A DNA stretch of 64,000 nucleotides from Seonamhaeicola aphaedonensis (GCF_003386195.1 NZ_QRDX01000001.1:434001-498000); one strand, 5' to 3'. Positions 8,825 to 19,444 are shown, counted from the first letter of the stretch. Numbers and translations are program-made. The notes: a model not told the origin generated them from the sequence alone.

Positions 8825-9775
8825 ATGAACTCATCAGATTTTACCAACATACTACAGCATCCGCAGGAAATTACTCATCAGCAAACTGAAGCTATAAAAT
8901 CTGTTATTGATGAGTTTCCGTATTTTCAGTCGGCTAGGGCAGTTTATTTAAAAGGACTAAAAAACCAAAGTAGTTTTAAATATAATCAGGAATTAAAAAC
9001 TACTGCCGCCTACACCACAGACCGCAGTATTTTATTCGATTTTATAACCTCTGAGTCTTTTGTTCAAAATGAAATATCCCAATTCATAAAACAAAACACA
9101 GAACATTTAAATGATATTGATGTATCTATTGAAGATCTATCTGTAAATAAAAGTGTGGCCATTGATGAAGCATTAAAACTTCAAATTAAAGAAACCAAAG
9201 GAGTTTTAGACCCCGCATTGTTTCAACCAAAAGAACCACTTACTAAAAAAGAACCTCATTTTACATTAGACGAATCTGAAGCCATTGAAACGGCTGCAGA
9301 ATCAACCCTAGAACCAGAATTATCAGCAACAGAAATTTTAAGTTTAGGGAAACCGCTTCAATTTGATAAAAATGAAAAACATTCGTTTAATGAGTGGTTA
9401 AAACTTACACGTTACAAGCCAATAAAAAGAGACACTATTCCTAAAAACAAACCTGAAGAGAAAGAAGAACTTCTATCTACTGAGTTAGAAAAAACTAAAA
9501 AGTTTGAACTCATAGATAAATTTATTAGCAAAAATCCCAAAATAAAGCCTGCTGTATCATCAAGTAAAAAAGGGAATTTAGCAAAGGCCCAAATGATAAA
9601 ACCAGAAGCTTTAATGACTGAGACTTTAGCACGCATTTATGTAGAGCAGAGAAACTACAAAAAAGCTATTCAATCATATAAAATATTAAGTTTGAAATAT
9701 CCAGAAAAAAGTGGTTTCTTTGCAAACCAAATTAAGGCAGTAGAACAATTACAAGAACAAAACAATAAAGAATAA
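8825..9775 (+). CDS. TPR-like protein of unknown function
   Basis: 316 residues, soluble and highly charged, with no signal peptide. The C-terminal 60 residues (ETLARIYVEQRNYKKAIQSY, then LKYPEKSGFF) form one clear tetratricopeptide unit. The middle is a low-complexity Glu/Lys/Pro linker. The N-terminal HPQEITHQQTEAIKSVIDEF region looks like a small helical domain. Its stop overlaps the secG start by one base, so the two are translationally coupled. Located between lptE and secG, it may act in envelope biogenesis, by context only. Confidence 0.85.
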   Translation: MNSSDFTNILQHPQEITHQQTEAIKSVIDEFPYFQSARAVYLKGLKNQSSFKYNQELKTTAAYTTDRSILFDFITSESFVQNEISQFIKQNTEHLNDIDVSIEDLSVNKSVAIDEALKLQIKETKGVLDPALFQPKEPLTKKEPHFTLDESEAIETAAESTLEPELSATEILSLGKPLQFDKNEKHSFNEWLKLTRYKPIKRDTIPKNKPEEKEELLSTELEKTKKFELIDKFISKNPKIKPAVSSSKKGNLAKAQMIKPEALMTETLARIYVEQRNYKKAIQSYKILSLKYPEKSGFFANQIKAVEQLQEQNNKE

Positions 9776-10128
9776 TGAATTTTACAATATTTTTAGCATT
9801 AATTGTTGTAGTAGCATTTTTGTTAATAGTAGTAATCATGGTACAAAACCCTAAAGGTGGCGGTTTATCTTCTACTTTTGGTGGCGGTGGCTCTCAACAA
9901 TTGGGTGGTGTAAAAAAGACAACCGACTTTTTAGATAAAAGTACTTGGTATTTAGCAACCTTTTTGTTGGTATTAATTCTAGCTTCAAATGTAGCAATTA
10001 ATAAAGGTGGTGATAGCGCAGACTCTAAGGCATTAGACCCAGACGCAACAACCACACAACCATTGCCTGATGCAGCGCCATTACCTACAGCAAATGATGG
10101 AACCACTGCTAATGACACTGCTCAATAG
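9775..10128 (+). CDS. secG: Preprotein translocase subunit SecG
   Basis: 117 residues with the SecG plan: an N-terminal transmembrane helix (about 3-23), the loop VQNPKGGGLSSTFGGGGSQQLGG, a second helix (about 55-75), then a Thr/Ala/Asp-rich tail of about 35 residues typical of Bacteroidota. SecG assists SecYE and SecA in protein export. The ATG overlaps the stop of the upstream TPR-like gene by one base. A strong terminator follows within 20 bases, separating it from groES. Confidence 0.95.
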   Translation: MNFTIFLALIVVVAFLLIVVIMVQNPKGGGLSSTFGGGGSQQLGGVKKTTDFLDKSTWYLATFLLVLILASNVAINKGGDSADSKALDPDATTTQPLPDAAPLPTANDGTTANDTAQ

Positions 10129-10144
10129 CCCAAAATAATCTCAT

Positions 10145-10179
10145 AAAAAAATGCCAACTTATTCAGTTGGCATTTTTTA
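10145..10179 (+). terminator. Rho-independent terminator after secG
   Basis: A 9-bp perfect stem ATGCCAACT / AGTTGGCAT with a 5-base loop is flanked by A6 before and T6 after. It ends the miaB-to-secG transcription run. Confidence 0.9.
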
Positions 10180-10202
10180 TTTCCAGTGTATTACAAGTAT
10201 AT

Positions 10203-10243
10203 CTGAAAGTTTGTCAGTCTAAAAGCAATGGCACATTTTTAGT
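10203..10243 (+). promoter_or_regulatory. groESL promoter region with shared dyad and sigma-54-like sequence
   Basis: CTGAAAGTTTGTCAG (10203-10217) is a dyad matching the miaB promoter dyad. Eleven bases later TGGCAC (10229-10234) resembles a sigma-54 -24 element, with AGTA at the -12 place (GG-N10-GT instead of GG-N10-GC). Alternatively, TTTG in the dyad with CACATTTT 18 bases on could be a weak housekeeping promoter. No CIRCE element is present. Confidence 0.4.
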
Positions 10244-10293
10244 ATAACTATTAAGCGTTAAAATAAATCAATTAATAAAAACTATTATAGAAA

Positions 10294-10569
10294 ATGGGCA
10301 TTAACATTAAACCATTAGCAGACAGAGTTGTTGTAGAACCTGCTGCTGCTGAAACTACTACTGCTTCGGGAATTATTATCCCAGACAACGCAAAAGAAAA
10401 ACCACAAAAAGGAACCGTTGTTGCTGCTGGACCTGGCACAAAAGACGACCCTATTACCGTAAAAGTTGGTGATACCGTTTTATATGGTAAATATGCTGGA
10501 ACAGAACTAAAATGGGAAGGCACTGATTATTTAATCATGCGAGAAAGCGATATTCTTGCAATAGTTTAA
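10294..10569 (+). CDS. groES: Co-chaperonin GroES
   Basis: 91 residues, the usual GroES length. It has the conserved N-terminal [12 protein letters not shown], the mobile-loop region with [16 protein letters not shown], and the C-terminal [13 protein letters not shown]. Seven copies cap the GroEL ring during ATP-driven folding. It is followed by groEL after 105 bases and preceded by the secG terminator, so the pair forms its own transcription unit. Confidence 0.99.
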   Translation: MGINIKPLADRVVVEPAAAETTTASGIIIPDNAKEKPQKGTVVAAGPGTKDDPITVKVGDTVLYGKYAGTELKWEGTDYLIMRESDILAIV

Positions 10570-12306
<1,737 letters not shown>

Positions 12307-12331
12307 TATCGATTTTTCATTTATTATATTT

Positions 12332-12367
12332 AAACAAGCCCTTGAAATATTTCAAGGGCTTGTTTAT
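12332..12367 (+). terminator. Terminator after groEL
   Basis: A perfect 16-bp inverted repeat starting AAACAAGCCCTTG, with TA at its centre, ends in TTGTTTATTTC. It is one of the strongest hairpins in the window and closes the groESL transcript. Confidence 0.9.
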
Positions 12368-12468
12368 TTCGGTTAAAGAATTAACAATAAATCTATTTTA
12401 ACTGATATTCCTCATTGATAATAATTTAAATAGTTTTCAAATTTGTTAATAATCATAATTATAATATC

Positions 12469-13074
12469 ATGAAAACAATTGAAGATAATCGATTTATTGA
12501 TAATGTAGTAGAAACACTTAGAAAAGCTGCCATTGAAATTGAAGAACTTCAAGTACAAGCTGCTTTAGGAAAGGCTGAAGCAAAAGATAAATATGAGGAA
12601 GTAAAGAAAAAGTTTAATCATGTTCTAAACGAAGCTAAAATTAAAATTGAAGCTGGCAGAGAAAAAACCAAAGATATCCATACTAAATTTGATGAGTTCA
12701 GGGTTCAGTTAGAATTAGGTAAAACAGAAGGTCTAGATACATTTAAAGAACAAAAGAAAACCTTGTTAGCAAAACTGCATGAAATTGAGGTACAAATTAA
12801 AACTAATAAACGACTTAATGATATTTACGCCTTTGTTTTACTTGAGATTGAAAAATTTAAGATTAAGTTAGAAGTCTTAGAACAAAAATTTGAAAGAAAA
12901 AAAACAAATGCTAAATCATCTTTTGAAAAAGGAAAAAATGAATTCAATGTTTTTATTGAAAAAATAAAGACCAAGTATAGAGGCAAAAAAGAAGAGACTA
13001 AATGGGAACATTTTCAAGATGAAATCTCTGAAGCATTTACGCACTTTAAAAAAGCTTTTATGCAGCCTTCATGA
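12469..13074 (+). CDS. Coiled-coil protein of unknown function
   Basis: 201 residues, almost entirely charged amphipathic helix rich in Lys and Glu, with no signal peptide, membrane segment or cysteine. Blocks such as VQAALGKAEAKDKYEEVKKK and VQLELGKTEGLDTFKEQKK are related, suggesting internal duplication of an L-G-K-x-E unit around residues 34 and 80. Such proteins are often structural or stress-related. It is monocistronic between the groEL terminator and the bidirectional terminator at 13094. No family recognised. Confidence 0.8.
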   Translation: MKTIEDNRFIDNVVETLRKAAIEIEELQVQAALGKAEAKDKYEEVKKKFNHVLNEAKIKIEAGREKTKDIHTKFDEFRVQLELGKTEGLDTFKEQKKTLLAKLHEIEVQIKTNKRLNDIYAFVLLEIEKFKIKLEVLEQKFERKKTNAKSSFEKGKNEFNVFIEKIKTKYRGKKEETKWEHFQDEISEAFTHFKKAFMQPS

Positions 13075-13093
13075 GTTTTAAAACATTAAATTT

Positions 13094-13137
13094 AATAAAG
13101 AAGGGTACTAAGCTTAAGCTTAGTACCCTTCTTTATT
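13094..13137. terminator. Bidirectional terminator, 44-bp perfect palindrome
   Basis: The arm AATAAAGAAGGGTACTAAGCTT is followed immediately by its exact reverse complement. The flanking AATAAAG/CTTTATT gives a U-rich end on both strands. It separates the convergent coiled-coil gene and the ABC1 kinase gene. Confidence 0.85.
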
Positions 13138-13163
13138 ACAATAGGTTTATTAGAACTTAAAAA

Positions 13164-14885
13164 TTATTCATTCATGTACCACCACTCATCACGATCTCCT
13201 TTTTTAATATCTCTAATCATACCGTATGCTAATACTAATGCTAATATAATAAACACAATACCTATTAAAGAAATATCTCCCCAGAGTGGTTTTATACCTG
13301 AAATTATAAATAGTGATGCACCAACAATTAATGCTCCTATAATGAATGCAGTAATAATTTGTTTAGCAATCCTGTGTATTGTATGTACCATAGGATCAAT
13401 CCCTTTATGAGTTAAATCTACTTTTACTTCTCCCCTATTTATTTTTCGAATGGCATTCTTTAAATCTCTTGGAAACTCTTCTATATAATTACCTAATTCA
13501 TAAAGCGAATTAATTACTTTTTCACCAAATAGTATCGGATTAAAACTTTTAGCTACAGCTTTTAGTAAAAAAGGTTTTGCAATATTATATTGGTCTATAG
13601 TTGGATCCAATTTATGAGTTACCCCTTCTATAGTAACTAATGATCTAGCAAAAAGGAAGAAATGCGTTGGAACTTTTAATCCATGTGCTATAATAATATC
13701 TTTCAACTCTAAGAGTATAGTACTCATCTCATTTTTGTGGACAGATCTAACATAATGCTTCTCTACAAACTCATTGATATCAAATTCAAGAGCCCTTATA
13801 TCTTCAATATTTGTATAGTTTGAAAACTCCTGCAACGCTTTAATTATTCGTTTAACATCACGTCTAGTAATAGCAAGGAACAACTTGCCAAAAACCTCAA
13901 TATCTCTTGGTAGTATGCTTCCCATCATACCAAAATCTAAAAAGCAAATATGTCCGTTTGATTTTACGAGTAAGTTCCCCGCATGCGGATCTGCATGAAA
14001 GAAACCATAATTAAAAATTTGTTTAAAATAACTGTTGGTTAGGCGTCTTGAAATTACCTTCGCATCAATATTTTTAGTGATTAGCTCATCAAAATTATCA
14101 ATTTTAGTACCAGACATAAATTCTAAAGCCAGCACTTTGGTAGTAGTATACTCCCTATATACCCTTGGAGCCACTGCAAAATTATCTATGCTTGTATCAC
14201 TTGTGATATTATTATAAAAACGTTGCACATTTATAGACTCGTTAATAAAATCGAGCTCCTTTATAATAGCTTCTTCAAAATTTCTAACCAATCCTTTGGG
14301 ATCAAAACTTTTTATTGACGGTATACGTTTTTGAAGTACTTCTGCAATGCTATACATTACTTTAATATCTTCTTCAATAACTTCTTTTATTCCAGGACGT
14401 TGTATTTTTAATGCAACGCGCTTGCCATTTTTGAGAGTAACCCTATGCACCTGTGCCATAGAGGCTGATGCAAAAGGTTTAGGCTCAAACCAAGCAAATA
14501 AATTTTCAATAGAATCTTTTAGTTCTTCCTCTACCACTTTTTTTGCCACCTCCTCTGGAATTGGAGGAACATCATCAAGCAGTTTCTCTAACTCGAGAGT
14601 TAGTTTTAATGGAATTAAATCTGGTCTATTACTTAGTATTTGACCAAATTTTACAAATGTTGGACCAAGCTCCTCACACACCAAACGCATTTTTTCCCAT
14701 TTGGTATATTTATAAGCATTTTCACGTGAGGCTTTGGGTATGAGTCTTCGTAGGAATTCAAAGCGTTTTTTTTCTTCTAAATACTGTACCAAATCTTCAA
14801 AGCCATATTTGACCAAAACCTTTAGGATTTGATTATATCGTGCTACCGATTTATATTTTTTACCAATATCTAAATATAAACTCAT
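13164..14885 (-). CDS. ABC1/UbiB family atypical kinase
   Basis: 573 residues from the ATG at 14885; a TTG 18 bases upstream lies inside the preceding gene and is less likely. It has the signature KFGQILSNRPDLIP and the Ala-rich loop PFASASMAQVHRV that replaces a normal kinase P-loop. VALKIQRPG carries the ATP-binding lysine, and the catalytic NYGFFHADPHAGNLLV and CFLDFGMMG motifs follow. Two C-terminal hydrophobic helices anchor it in the membrane. UbiB-type proteins support isoprenoid quinone synthesis or lipid trafficking; in Flavobacteria the quinone would be menaquinone, so the exact role is open. The start is one base after the stop of the small gene upstream. Confidence 0.9.
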   Translation of the reverse strand: MSLYLDIGKKYKSVARYNQILKVLVKYGFEDLVQYLEEKKRFEFLRRLIPKASRENAYKYTKWEKMRLVCEELGPTFVKFGQILSNRPDLIPLKLTLELEKLLDDVPPIPEEVAKKVVEEELKDSIENLFAWFEPKPFASASMAQVHRVTLKNGKRVALKIQRPGIKEVIEEDIKVMYSIAEVLQKRIPSIKSFDPKGLVRNFEEAIIKELDFINESINVQRFYNNITSDTSIDNFAVAPRVYREYTTTKVLALEFMSGTKIDNFDELITKNIDAKVISRRLTNSYFKQIFNYGFFHADPHAGNLLVKSNGHICFLDFGMMGSILPRDIEVFGKLFLAITRRDVKRIIKALQEFSNYTNIEDIRALEFDINEFVEKHYVRSVHKNEMSTILLELKDIIIAHGLKVPTHFFLFARSLVTIEGVTHKLDPTIDQYNIAKPFLLKAVAKSFNPILFGEKVINSLYELGNYIEEFPRDLKNAIRKINRGEVKVDLTHKGIDPMVHTIHRIAKQIITAFIIGALIVGASLFIISGIKPLWGDISLIGIVFIILALVLAYGMIRDIKKGDRDEWWYMNE

Positions 14886-14886
14886 G

Positions 14887-15261
14887 TTAAGTATTTGCTT
14901 CAAGTTTATTTAGTCTTGCTTCTAGCAAAGCAATTTTAGCATCTGCTTTTTCAAGCTTTTCCCTTAAGCCTTTAATATCATCAAGATGTGCTATTTTTAT
15001 TTTTTTATAAGTATTAGATATCACATCTTCAATCTTAGCTTCTAATTCGACTTTAACTTGTTCTGCCTTTAGTTTTATCTTATCCAGTAATTGTAACTCA
15101 TTTCCATCTCCATCCAAAACAGTTTCAGAAGCTATGCCGTTCATTTTTTTTGCTTTTTCATCAGTCCACTCTCCAAACTTATCAAGCAAATGAGTATCTC
15201 GGGCTAAAATGTAAAGACTTGAAGAAAGCGTAATTAACTCTATTAATGTTTTGGTTTTCAT
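14887..15261 (-). CDS. Small coiled-coil protein coupled to the ABC1 kinase
   Basis: 124 residues. A short N-terminal hydrophobic stretch (LIELITLSSSLYILA) is followed by a charged helical region and a C-terminal leucine-rich coiled coil (EKADAKIALLEARLNKLEA). The pattern is reminiscent of phasin-like or membrane-tethered helical proteins. Its stop is one base from the kinase start, so co-translation and a partner role are likely. No family named with confidence. Confidence 0.75.
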   Translation of the reverse strand: MKTKTLIELITLSSSLYILARDTHLLDKFGEWTDEKAKKMNGIASETVLDGDGNELQLLDKIKLKAEQVKVELEAKIEDVISNTYKKIKIAHLDDIKGLREKLEKADAKIALLEARLNKLEANT

Positions 15262-15402
15262 AACTTGAACTATTAGTTTTTTCTACAATACAATATATCG
15301 TTTAACATCATTTTTAAAAATGATTTTCCTCAGTTCATATATGCGATTAGAAACTTATTTTTGAAATAGAGTCAGCTAGGTGTTAATTAAAATTTAGAAG
15401 TT

Positions 15403-15804
15403 ATGAAATCTGTACCCATCTCCTCAATAATGACGAAAAATGTGGTTTGTGTTTCACCAGACCAAAAGATTATTGATGTAAAATGTATTTACGAAAAGAA
15501 AAAGTTTCATCACCACATACCAGTTACTAAAGGCAAGAAATTAGTTGGCATACTTAGTTTGATAGATTTTATGTACCACATTAAAGGAGCCGGACTAAAT
15601 GATGATGATGCAATTTATAATGAATTATGTGTAAAAGACATTATGACACCCAATCCTTATGCTATAGGACCAGATACTATGCTAAATGAAGTAGCTGAAG
15701 AATTATCAAAAGGACGTTACCACGCTATACCTATTGTAGAAAATGAAAATATTGTTGGCATAGTATCAACTGCCGACATTATAAGATTCCTTATGAAACA
15801 ATAG
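15403..15804 (+). CDS. CBS-domain pair protein
   Basis: 133 residues consisting of two CBS motifs. The first has ISSIMTKNVVCVSPDQKI and HHIPVTKGKKLVGILSLIDF. The second has VKDIMTPNPYAIGPDT and YHAIPIVENENIVGIVSTADI. Tandem CBS pairs bind adenosine nucleotides and usually act as sensors. With no attached catalytic domain it must regulate a partner in trans, not identifiable from context. Monocistronic. Confidence 0.9.
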   Translation: MKSVPISSIMTKNVVCVSPDQKIIDVKCIYEKKKFHHHIPVTKGKKLVGILSLIDFMYHIKGAGLNDDDAIYNELCVKDIMTPNPYAIGPDTMLNEVAEELSKGRYHAIPIVENENIVGIVSTADIIRFLMKQ

Positions 15805-15828
15805 TCTGAGTTTAAACCCAGACTATTG
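15799..15828. terminator. Bidirectional terminator between CBS and HMA genes
   Basis: CAATAGTCTG / CAGACTATTG form a 10-bp stem with a 10-base loop. The left arm includes the CBS stop codon. The element serves the two convergent genes. Confidence 0.6.
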
Positions 15829-15834
15829 TTTAAA

Positions 15835-16191
15835 TTATTCTTCGGTGTGGTCATTCTTAACATCCTCATCACGGTATTTGCAACAATGATGAACCTTAGC
15901 ATAGGCTTCGTCTGTAGCCTTAGTTTCCTTAACATCATGACCTGCTGCCAATATATTTTCCTCAACAGTTTTTAAATTGGTTTTACGTTCATCAAAGATT
16001 AAACTTAGCTGATGTGTTTTTACATCCCATTTGGCATATTTCACACCTTTGGTATTTAAACAAGCCTTTTCAATACGAGCCTTACACATTTCACAAACTC
16101 CATCAACTTCTGTAGTGGCTTTGGTATTCTTGCTTTGAGCAAACGTTATACTCCCTATTAGCATTAAAGCAATTATTAGTATTTTTTTCAT
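15835..16191 (-). CDS. Secreted heavy-metal-associated (HMA) domain protein
   Basis: 118 residues with a signal peptide (IALMLIGSITFAQS). The single HMA fold has the metal site GVCEMCKARIEKAC, a CxxC motif. A His/Cys-bearing tail (KVHHCCKYRDEDVKNDH) may add a second metal site. It is last on the minus strand after the TonB receptor and HMA-MauE genes, suggesting periplasmic copper or similar soft-metal binding. Confidence 0.88.
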   Translation of the reverse strand: MKKILIIALMLIGSITFAQSKNTKATTEVDGVCEMCKARIEKACLNTKGVKYAKWDVKTHQLSLIFDERKTNLKTVEENILAAGHDVKETKATDEAYAKVHHCCKYRDEDVKNDHTEE

Positions 16192-16213
16192 ACTCTGTTA
16201 TTTGTTTTTTGAC

Positions 16214-16282
16214 ATTCCTGCAAAAGCGGGAATCTAATTTTACTTAATTTAATTTTATGTAGATTCCCACCTTTGCGGGAAT
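16214..16282. repeat. REP-like inverted pair
   Basis: Two 23-base arms (16214-16236 and 16260-16282) are inverted copies differing at three positions. Each arm is itself a hairpin of the ATTCC-n-GGAAT type. This double-hairpin layout resembles BIME/REP elements. A degenerate relative lies at 6807-6864. Confidence 0.6.
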
Positions 16283-16290
16283 AATGAACT

Positions 16291-18528
16291 CTATTCAATT
16301 CTATAGCGTAATCCAGCATAATACATACTCCCAAAAATAGGACCATATACAAAAGTGGTATCAAAATTTGAACCAAACGGATCATCTGTTCCTAAAATTG
16401 GATTTGGCTGCCTTACATTGGTAATGTTTTCACCACCTATGTATATCTCAAATTTAGCCGAAAACACTTTAGTCAATTGGGTGTTTAAAGTTGAAACTGT
16501 TGGGGTTTGATCAGGCAATTGATATTGCATAGGATTTGTTGCTGTTGATGAAAATCGCTGCTCCCCTAACCAATTAAATGTGGCATCAAATTTCCATTGA
16601 CTTCCCTGCTCAGTTAATTTAGTTTTATAACCAACATTAGCAAAAAATCGATGTTTTGGTGTTAACGGTCTTGTTAACCTACCCGATCTATAATCGGTTT
16701 TAACTTCATAATACTTATAAGCTGCTCTCAAATCTATTCCTCCAAATGGATTGTAATTAAACTCAACCTGAAAACTATTGGCGTAACTTTTTCCTTCTAA
16801 ATTATAAAAACTTACTTCTTGCGGATTTTCATAATCTACCACTACCTGATTTTTAAAATCGGTCTTATAATAATCTAACGTTATATCTGCTTTTTTTCCA
16901 AAGAGGTTGAAACCTTGTAAATAAGACACGCCATAATTCCAAGCAATTTCAGGATCTAAACCATAAATGTTTCCTCCAACATCATTAATAATAATATTTC
17001 GGGATGTAGCAAAAAGTTTCTGGTTTTCAGCAAAAATATTGGCACTTCGCTTTCCTCTTCCAAAAGAAGCTCTAAAGGCCGATTTTAGCCAAGGAGAATA
17101 ACGCACATGCACCCTTGGAGTTATAAAAGTTCCTAATAAATTATGATAATCTATCCTAATTCCAGCTGTTAAATTAAACAACTCTAAATTATCATGTGAA
17201 TACTCAAAAAAACCACCCACCGAAGTTTCGGTTCTTACAAAATCGTTAGAATTGACAAACTCATCATAATGGTCATAGGTATAACTAACACCCGTTTTTA
17301 TTTTATGACGCGAATCACTGATAATAGAATTATAAATAGCATTAGCATACAAACTATTATGTGTAATATCATAAGTATTCAATCCAAAATACGATTCTTG
17401 TTTATGACTACTAAATGCTGTTTGCACACCTAAACTTCGCCAGGGAATATCAGGATTTACATAACCAAGTTTAGTTGCAACCTCAAAACGTTCAGTATCA
17501 ATCTCACTTCCCCAAAAAATAGTTGTGCCTCTATCCCTGCTAGGGTCAAAATCTAATTGTCCTGCTTGCGTATTGTCATTGAGATATCTTAGGTTTATAA
17601 AACTTACAATACCTTTCTCTCCATTGGTATACTGCAAACGGTTCATAAGATTGATTTGCTGCTTCAATGGTACGTCAAGAAAAGAATCATTATTTCTATC
17701 AAATTTTTGATCTCTTAAGTTACCATGAACATACAAACCTGTACTCCATTTATTAGAAATATTCTGGTTAATATGTGTATTAAGTTCGTACCTACCGTTA
17801 ATACCAGCATAAGCGTTTACAAACAATTTATCATCTGTAGCAGGTTTAACCAATTCCGTATTGATTTGCCCTGCAATACTTTCAAAGCCATTTACAACAC
17901 TTCCAGCTCCCTTGGTGATTTGGATGCTTTCCACCCAAGTCCCTGGAATAAAACTTAATCCAAACGCTTGAGATGCACCACGTATGGACGGAATATTTTC
18001 AGTTGTGATTAAGATATAGGGGCTTGTAAGCCCCAACATTTTAATTTGTCTTGTTCCCGTAACAGCATCTGCAAAATTAACATCAATAGATGGATTGGTT
18101 TCAAAACTTTCAGACAGATTACAACAAGCAGCTTTTAATAACTCATCACTACTCACCGTTAACACATTCTGAGCTTGTAAATATGATTTTCTGGTAGCCA
18201 GCTTTCTTGTGGTCACGGTAATTTCATCTAAATTATCGGTTGGTTGCAGCCAATGCTCAATGGTTTTTTGTTTAGTTATGGTAATGGTATCTGTTTTAAA
18301 CCCCACATAACTAATAACCAATTTAGTATACTGCTTAGAATAACTTAAAGCAAACCTACCATCAACATCGGTTACAGTTCCTATATCGGTATTAAGCCAA
18401 TATACATTCGCTCCAACTAAAGCAAGTCTTTCGTTCTTTTCATTTGCTTCCAAAATGATTCCGCTTATACTTTCTTGTGATAAGACTAAAACTGGAAGTA
18501 TGAATAGTATATATATTATTTTCTTCAT
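16291..18528 (-). CDS. TonB-dependent receptor, probably metal-related
   Basis: 745 residues. A signal peptide is followed by a carboxypeptidase-regulatory-like beta domain (about 20-100), a plug (about 110-230, with ITKGAGSVVNGFESIAGQIN) and a 22-strand barrel ending in an aromatic-rich strand (MYYAGLRYRIE). The plug includes a CC pair in LKAACCNLSESFETNPS. It imports a ligand across the outer membrane with energy from TonB-ExbBD. Gene neighbours on both sides are HMA-domain and HYC_CC_PP proteins, so the ligand may be copper or a metal complex; that is inference from context. Confidence 0.92.
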   Translation of the reverse strand: MKKIIYILFILPVLVLSQESISGIILEANEKNERLALVGANVYWLNTDIGTVTDVDGRFALSYSKQYTKLVISYVGFKTDTITITKQKTIEHWLQPTDNLDEITVTTRKLATRKSYLQAQNVLTVSSDELLKAACCNLSESFETNPSIDVNFADAVTGTRQIKMLGLTSPYILITTENIPSIRGASQAFGLSFIPGTWVESIQITKGAGSVVNGFESIAGQINTELVKPATDDKLFVNAYAGINGRYELNTHINQNISNKWSTGLYVHGNLRDQKFDRNNDSFLDVPLKQQINLMNRLQYTNGEKGIVSFINLRYLNDNTQAGQLDFDPSRDRGTTIFWGSEIDTERFEVATKLGYVNPDIPWRSLGVQTAFSSHKQESYFGLNTYDITHNSLYANAIYNSIISDSRHKIKTGVSYTYDHYDEFVNSNDFVRTETSVGGFFEYSHDNLELFNLTAGIRIDYHNLLGTFITPRVHVRYSPWLKSAFRASFGRGKRSANIFAENQKLFATSRNIIINDVGGNIYGLDPEIAWNYGVSYLQGFNLFGKKADITLDYYKTDFKNQVVVDYENPQEVSFYNLEGKSYANSFQVEFNYNPFGGIDLRAAYKYYEVKTDYRSGRLTRPLTPKHRFFANVGYKTKLTEQGSQWKFDATFNWLGEQRFSSTATNPMQYQLPDQTPTVSTLNTQLTKVFSAKFEIYIGGENITNVRQPNPILGTDDPFGSNFDTTFVYGPIFGSMYYAGLRYRIE

Positions 18529-18573
18529 TCAATTCTTAGCATCATTTGAGATTTTAAATAAATCATGACAATT

Positions 18574-18613
18574 TCTAGATTACCACGTCATTTTGTCTTT
18601 CTCAATGACAAAT
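18574..18613 (-). repeat. Degenerate intergenic repeat (GTCATT-type hairpin)
   Basis: On the minus strand this reads TTTGTCATTGAGAAAGAC, then AAAATGACGTGGTAATCTAG. Arms GTCATT / AATGAC are at 18587-18592 and 18604-18609. It resembles the widespread bacterial intergenic repeat with the pattern GTCATTGCGAG...ATGACGTGGCAATCT. It lies between the TonB receptor and the HMA-MauE gene. Confidence 0.4.
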
Positions 18614-18621
18614 ATTTTTAG

Positions 18622-19317
18622 TTAATTTTTAATTAGCATGATAAGCGCCATAACAATCATGATACTATTTTCAATAAAAGTGGCTTTGGTCATGGGCAAC
18701 TTTAAAGCAGTGCCTAAACAAGCACATTGTATGGCATTTTTATTCAATAAGGTTTTTGTTACGCCAATAGTAGTAATTCCTAAAATAACCAGCGTAATTA
18801 TTAAAGCCCATTGAATTTCTATTCGCATTAAAAACATGATTCCTAGAGCCACCTCTATAAACGGATATAGCCAACTGTAAATGGGCATTACTTTTGCCAA
18901 GGGATCATACATTCTAAATGACTGAGGAAAGCCTTTTAGATCTAGTAGCTTAAAAAAGCTAAAAACAATATAAAAAAGCCCCATAAAGTCTAGCATAAAG
19001 CTATCTGTATGCCATAATTTATAGTTTAAAAGCACACTTGTTACAATGATATATCCGAATATTAAAAACAGCGGAAATAGTTGTTGTAATTCTGATTTTT
19101 TCTCAGCTTCTTCTTTGGTTTCAGAAATGGTATATTTAGTTGAAAGTGCTTTTTGTAATTTTTCTATTGAAAGGTGCTTTTTCATTTCAATAGAGACTCT
19201 AGAGGTCTCTAAATATGCAGTAGCACTAGATACTTCAGCAAGCTTGTTTAAAGCTTCTTCTACAGATACTTTGCATCCATTACAGGTCATACCTGTAACT
19301 GTATATGTTTTTTTCAT
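18622..19317 (-). CDS. HMA domain fused to MauE/DoxX-like membrane domain
   Basis: 231 residues. The N-terminal HMA domain has the metal site GMTCNGCKVSVEEAL (CxxC). From about residue 75 four or five transmembrane helices form a MauE/DoxX-type domain containing a CACLGTAL motif near residue 198. This domain resembles methylamine-utilisation MauE proteins that handle disulfides or metal delivery. It lies between the TonB receptor and HYC_CC_PP genes, all minus strand, as part of a metal import or detoxification unit. Confidence 0.85.
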   Translation of the reverse strand: MKKTYTVTGMTCNGCKVSVEEALNKLAEVSSATAYLETSRVSIEMKKHLSIEKLQKALSTKYTISETKEEAEKKSELQQLFPLFLIFGYIIVTSVLLNYKLWHTDSFMLDFMGLFYIVFSFFKLLDLKGFPQSFRMYDPLAKVMPIYSWLYPFIEVALGIMFLMRIEIQWALIITLVILGITTIGVTKTLLNKNAIQCACLGTALKLPMTKATFIENSIMIVMALIMLIKN

Positions 19318-19444
19318 TGTAAATTAAATTTGATAAATAATCTTTAGCCATCCCATATTAAAAGGAAGTCATTAAGTTCTATATTCTGAAACAACACTTC
19401 AACTGTGTTCAGTGAGGTATTTCAAAATGGAAAAAGTTTATAAA

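Noticed and set aside
10203-10293. CIRCE element before groES
   Set aside because: Looked for TTAGCACTC-N9-GAGTGCTAA and found nothing similar.
13094-13137. 44-bp palindrome considered as an operator
   Set aside because: It lies between two converging gene ends with U-rich ends on both strands, so a terminator is enough.
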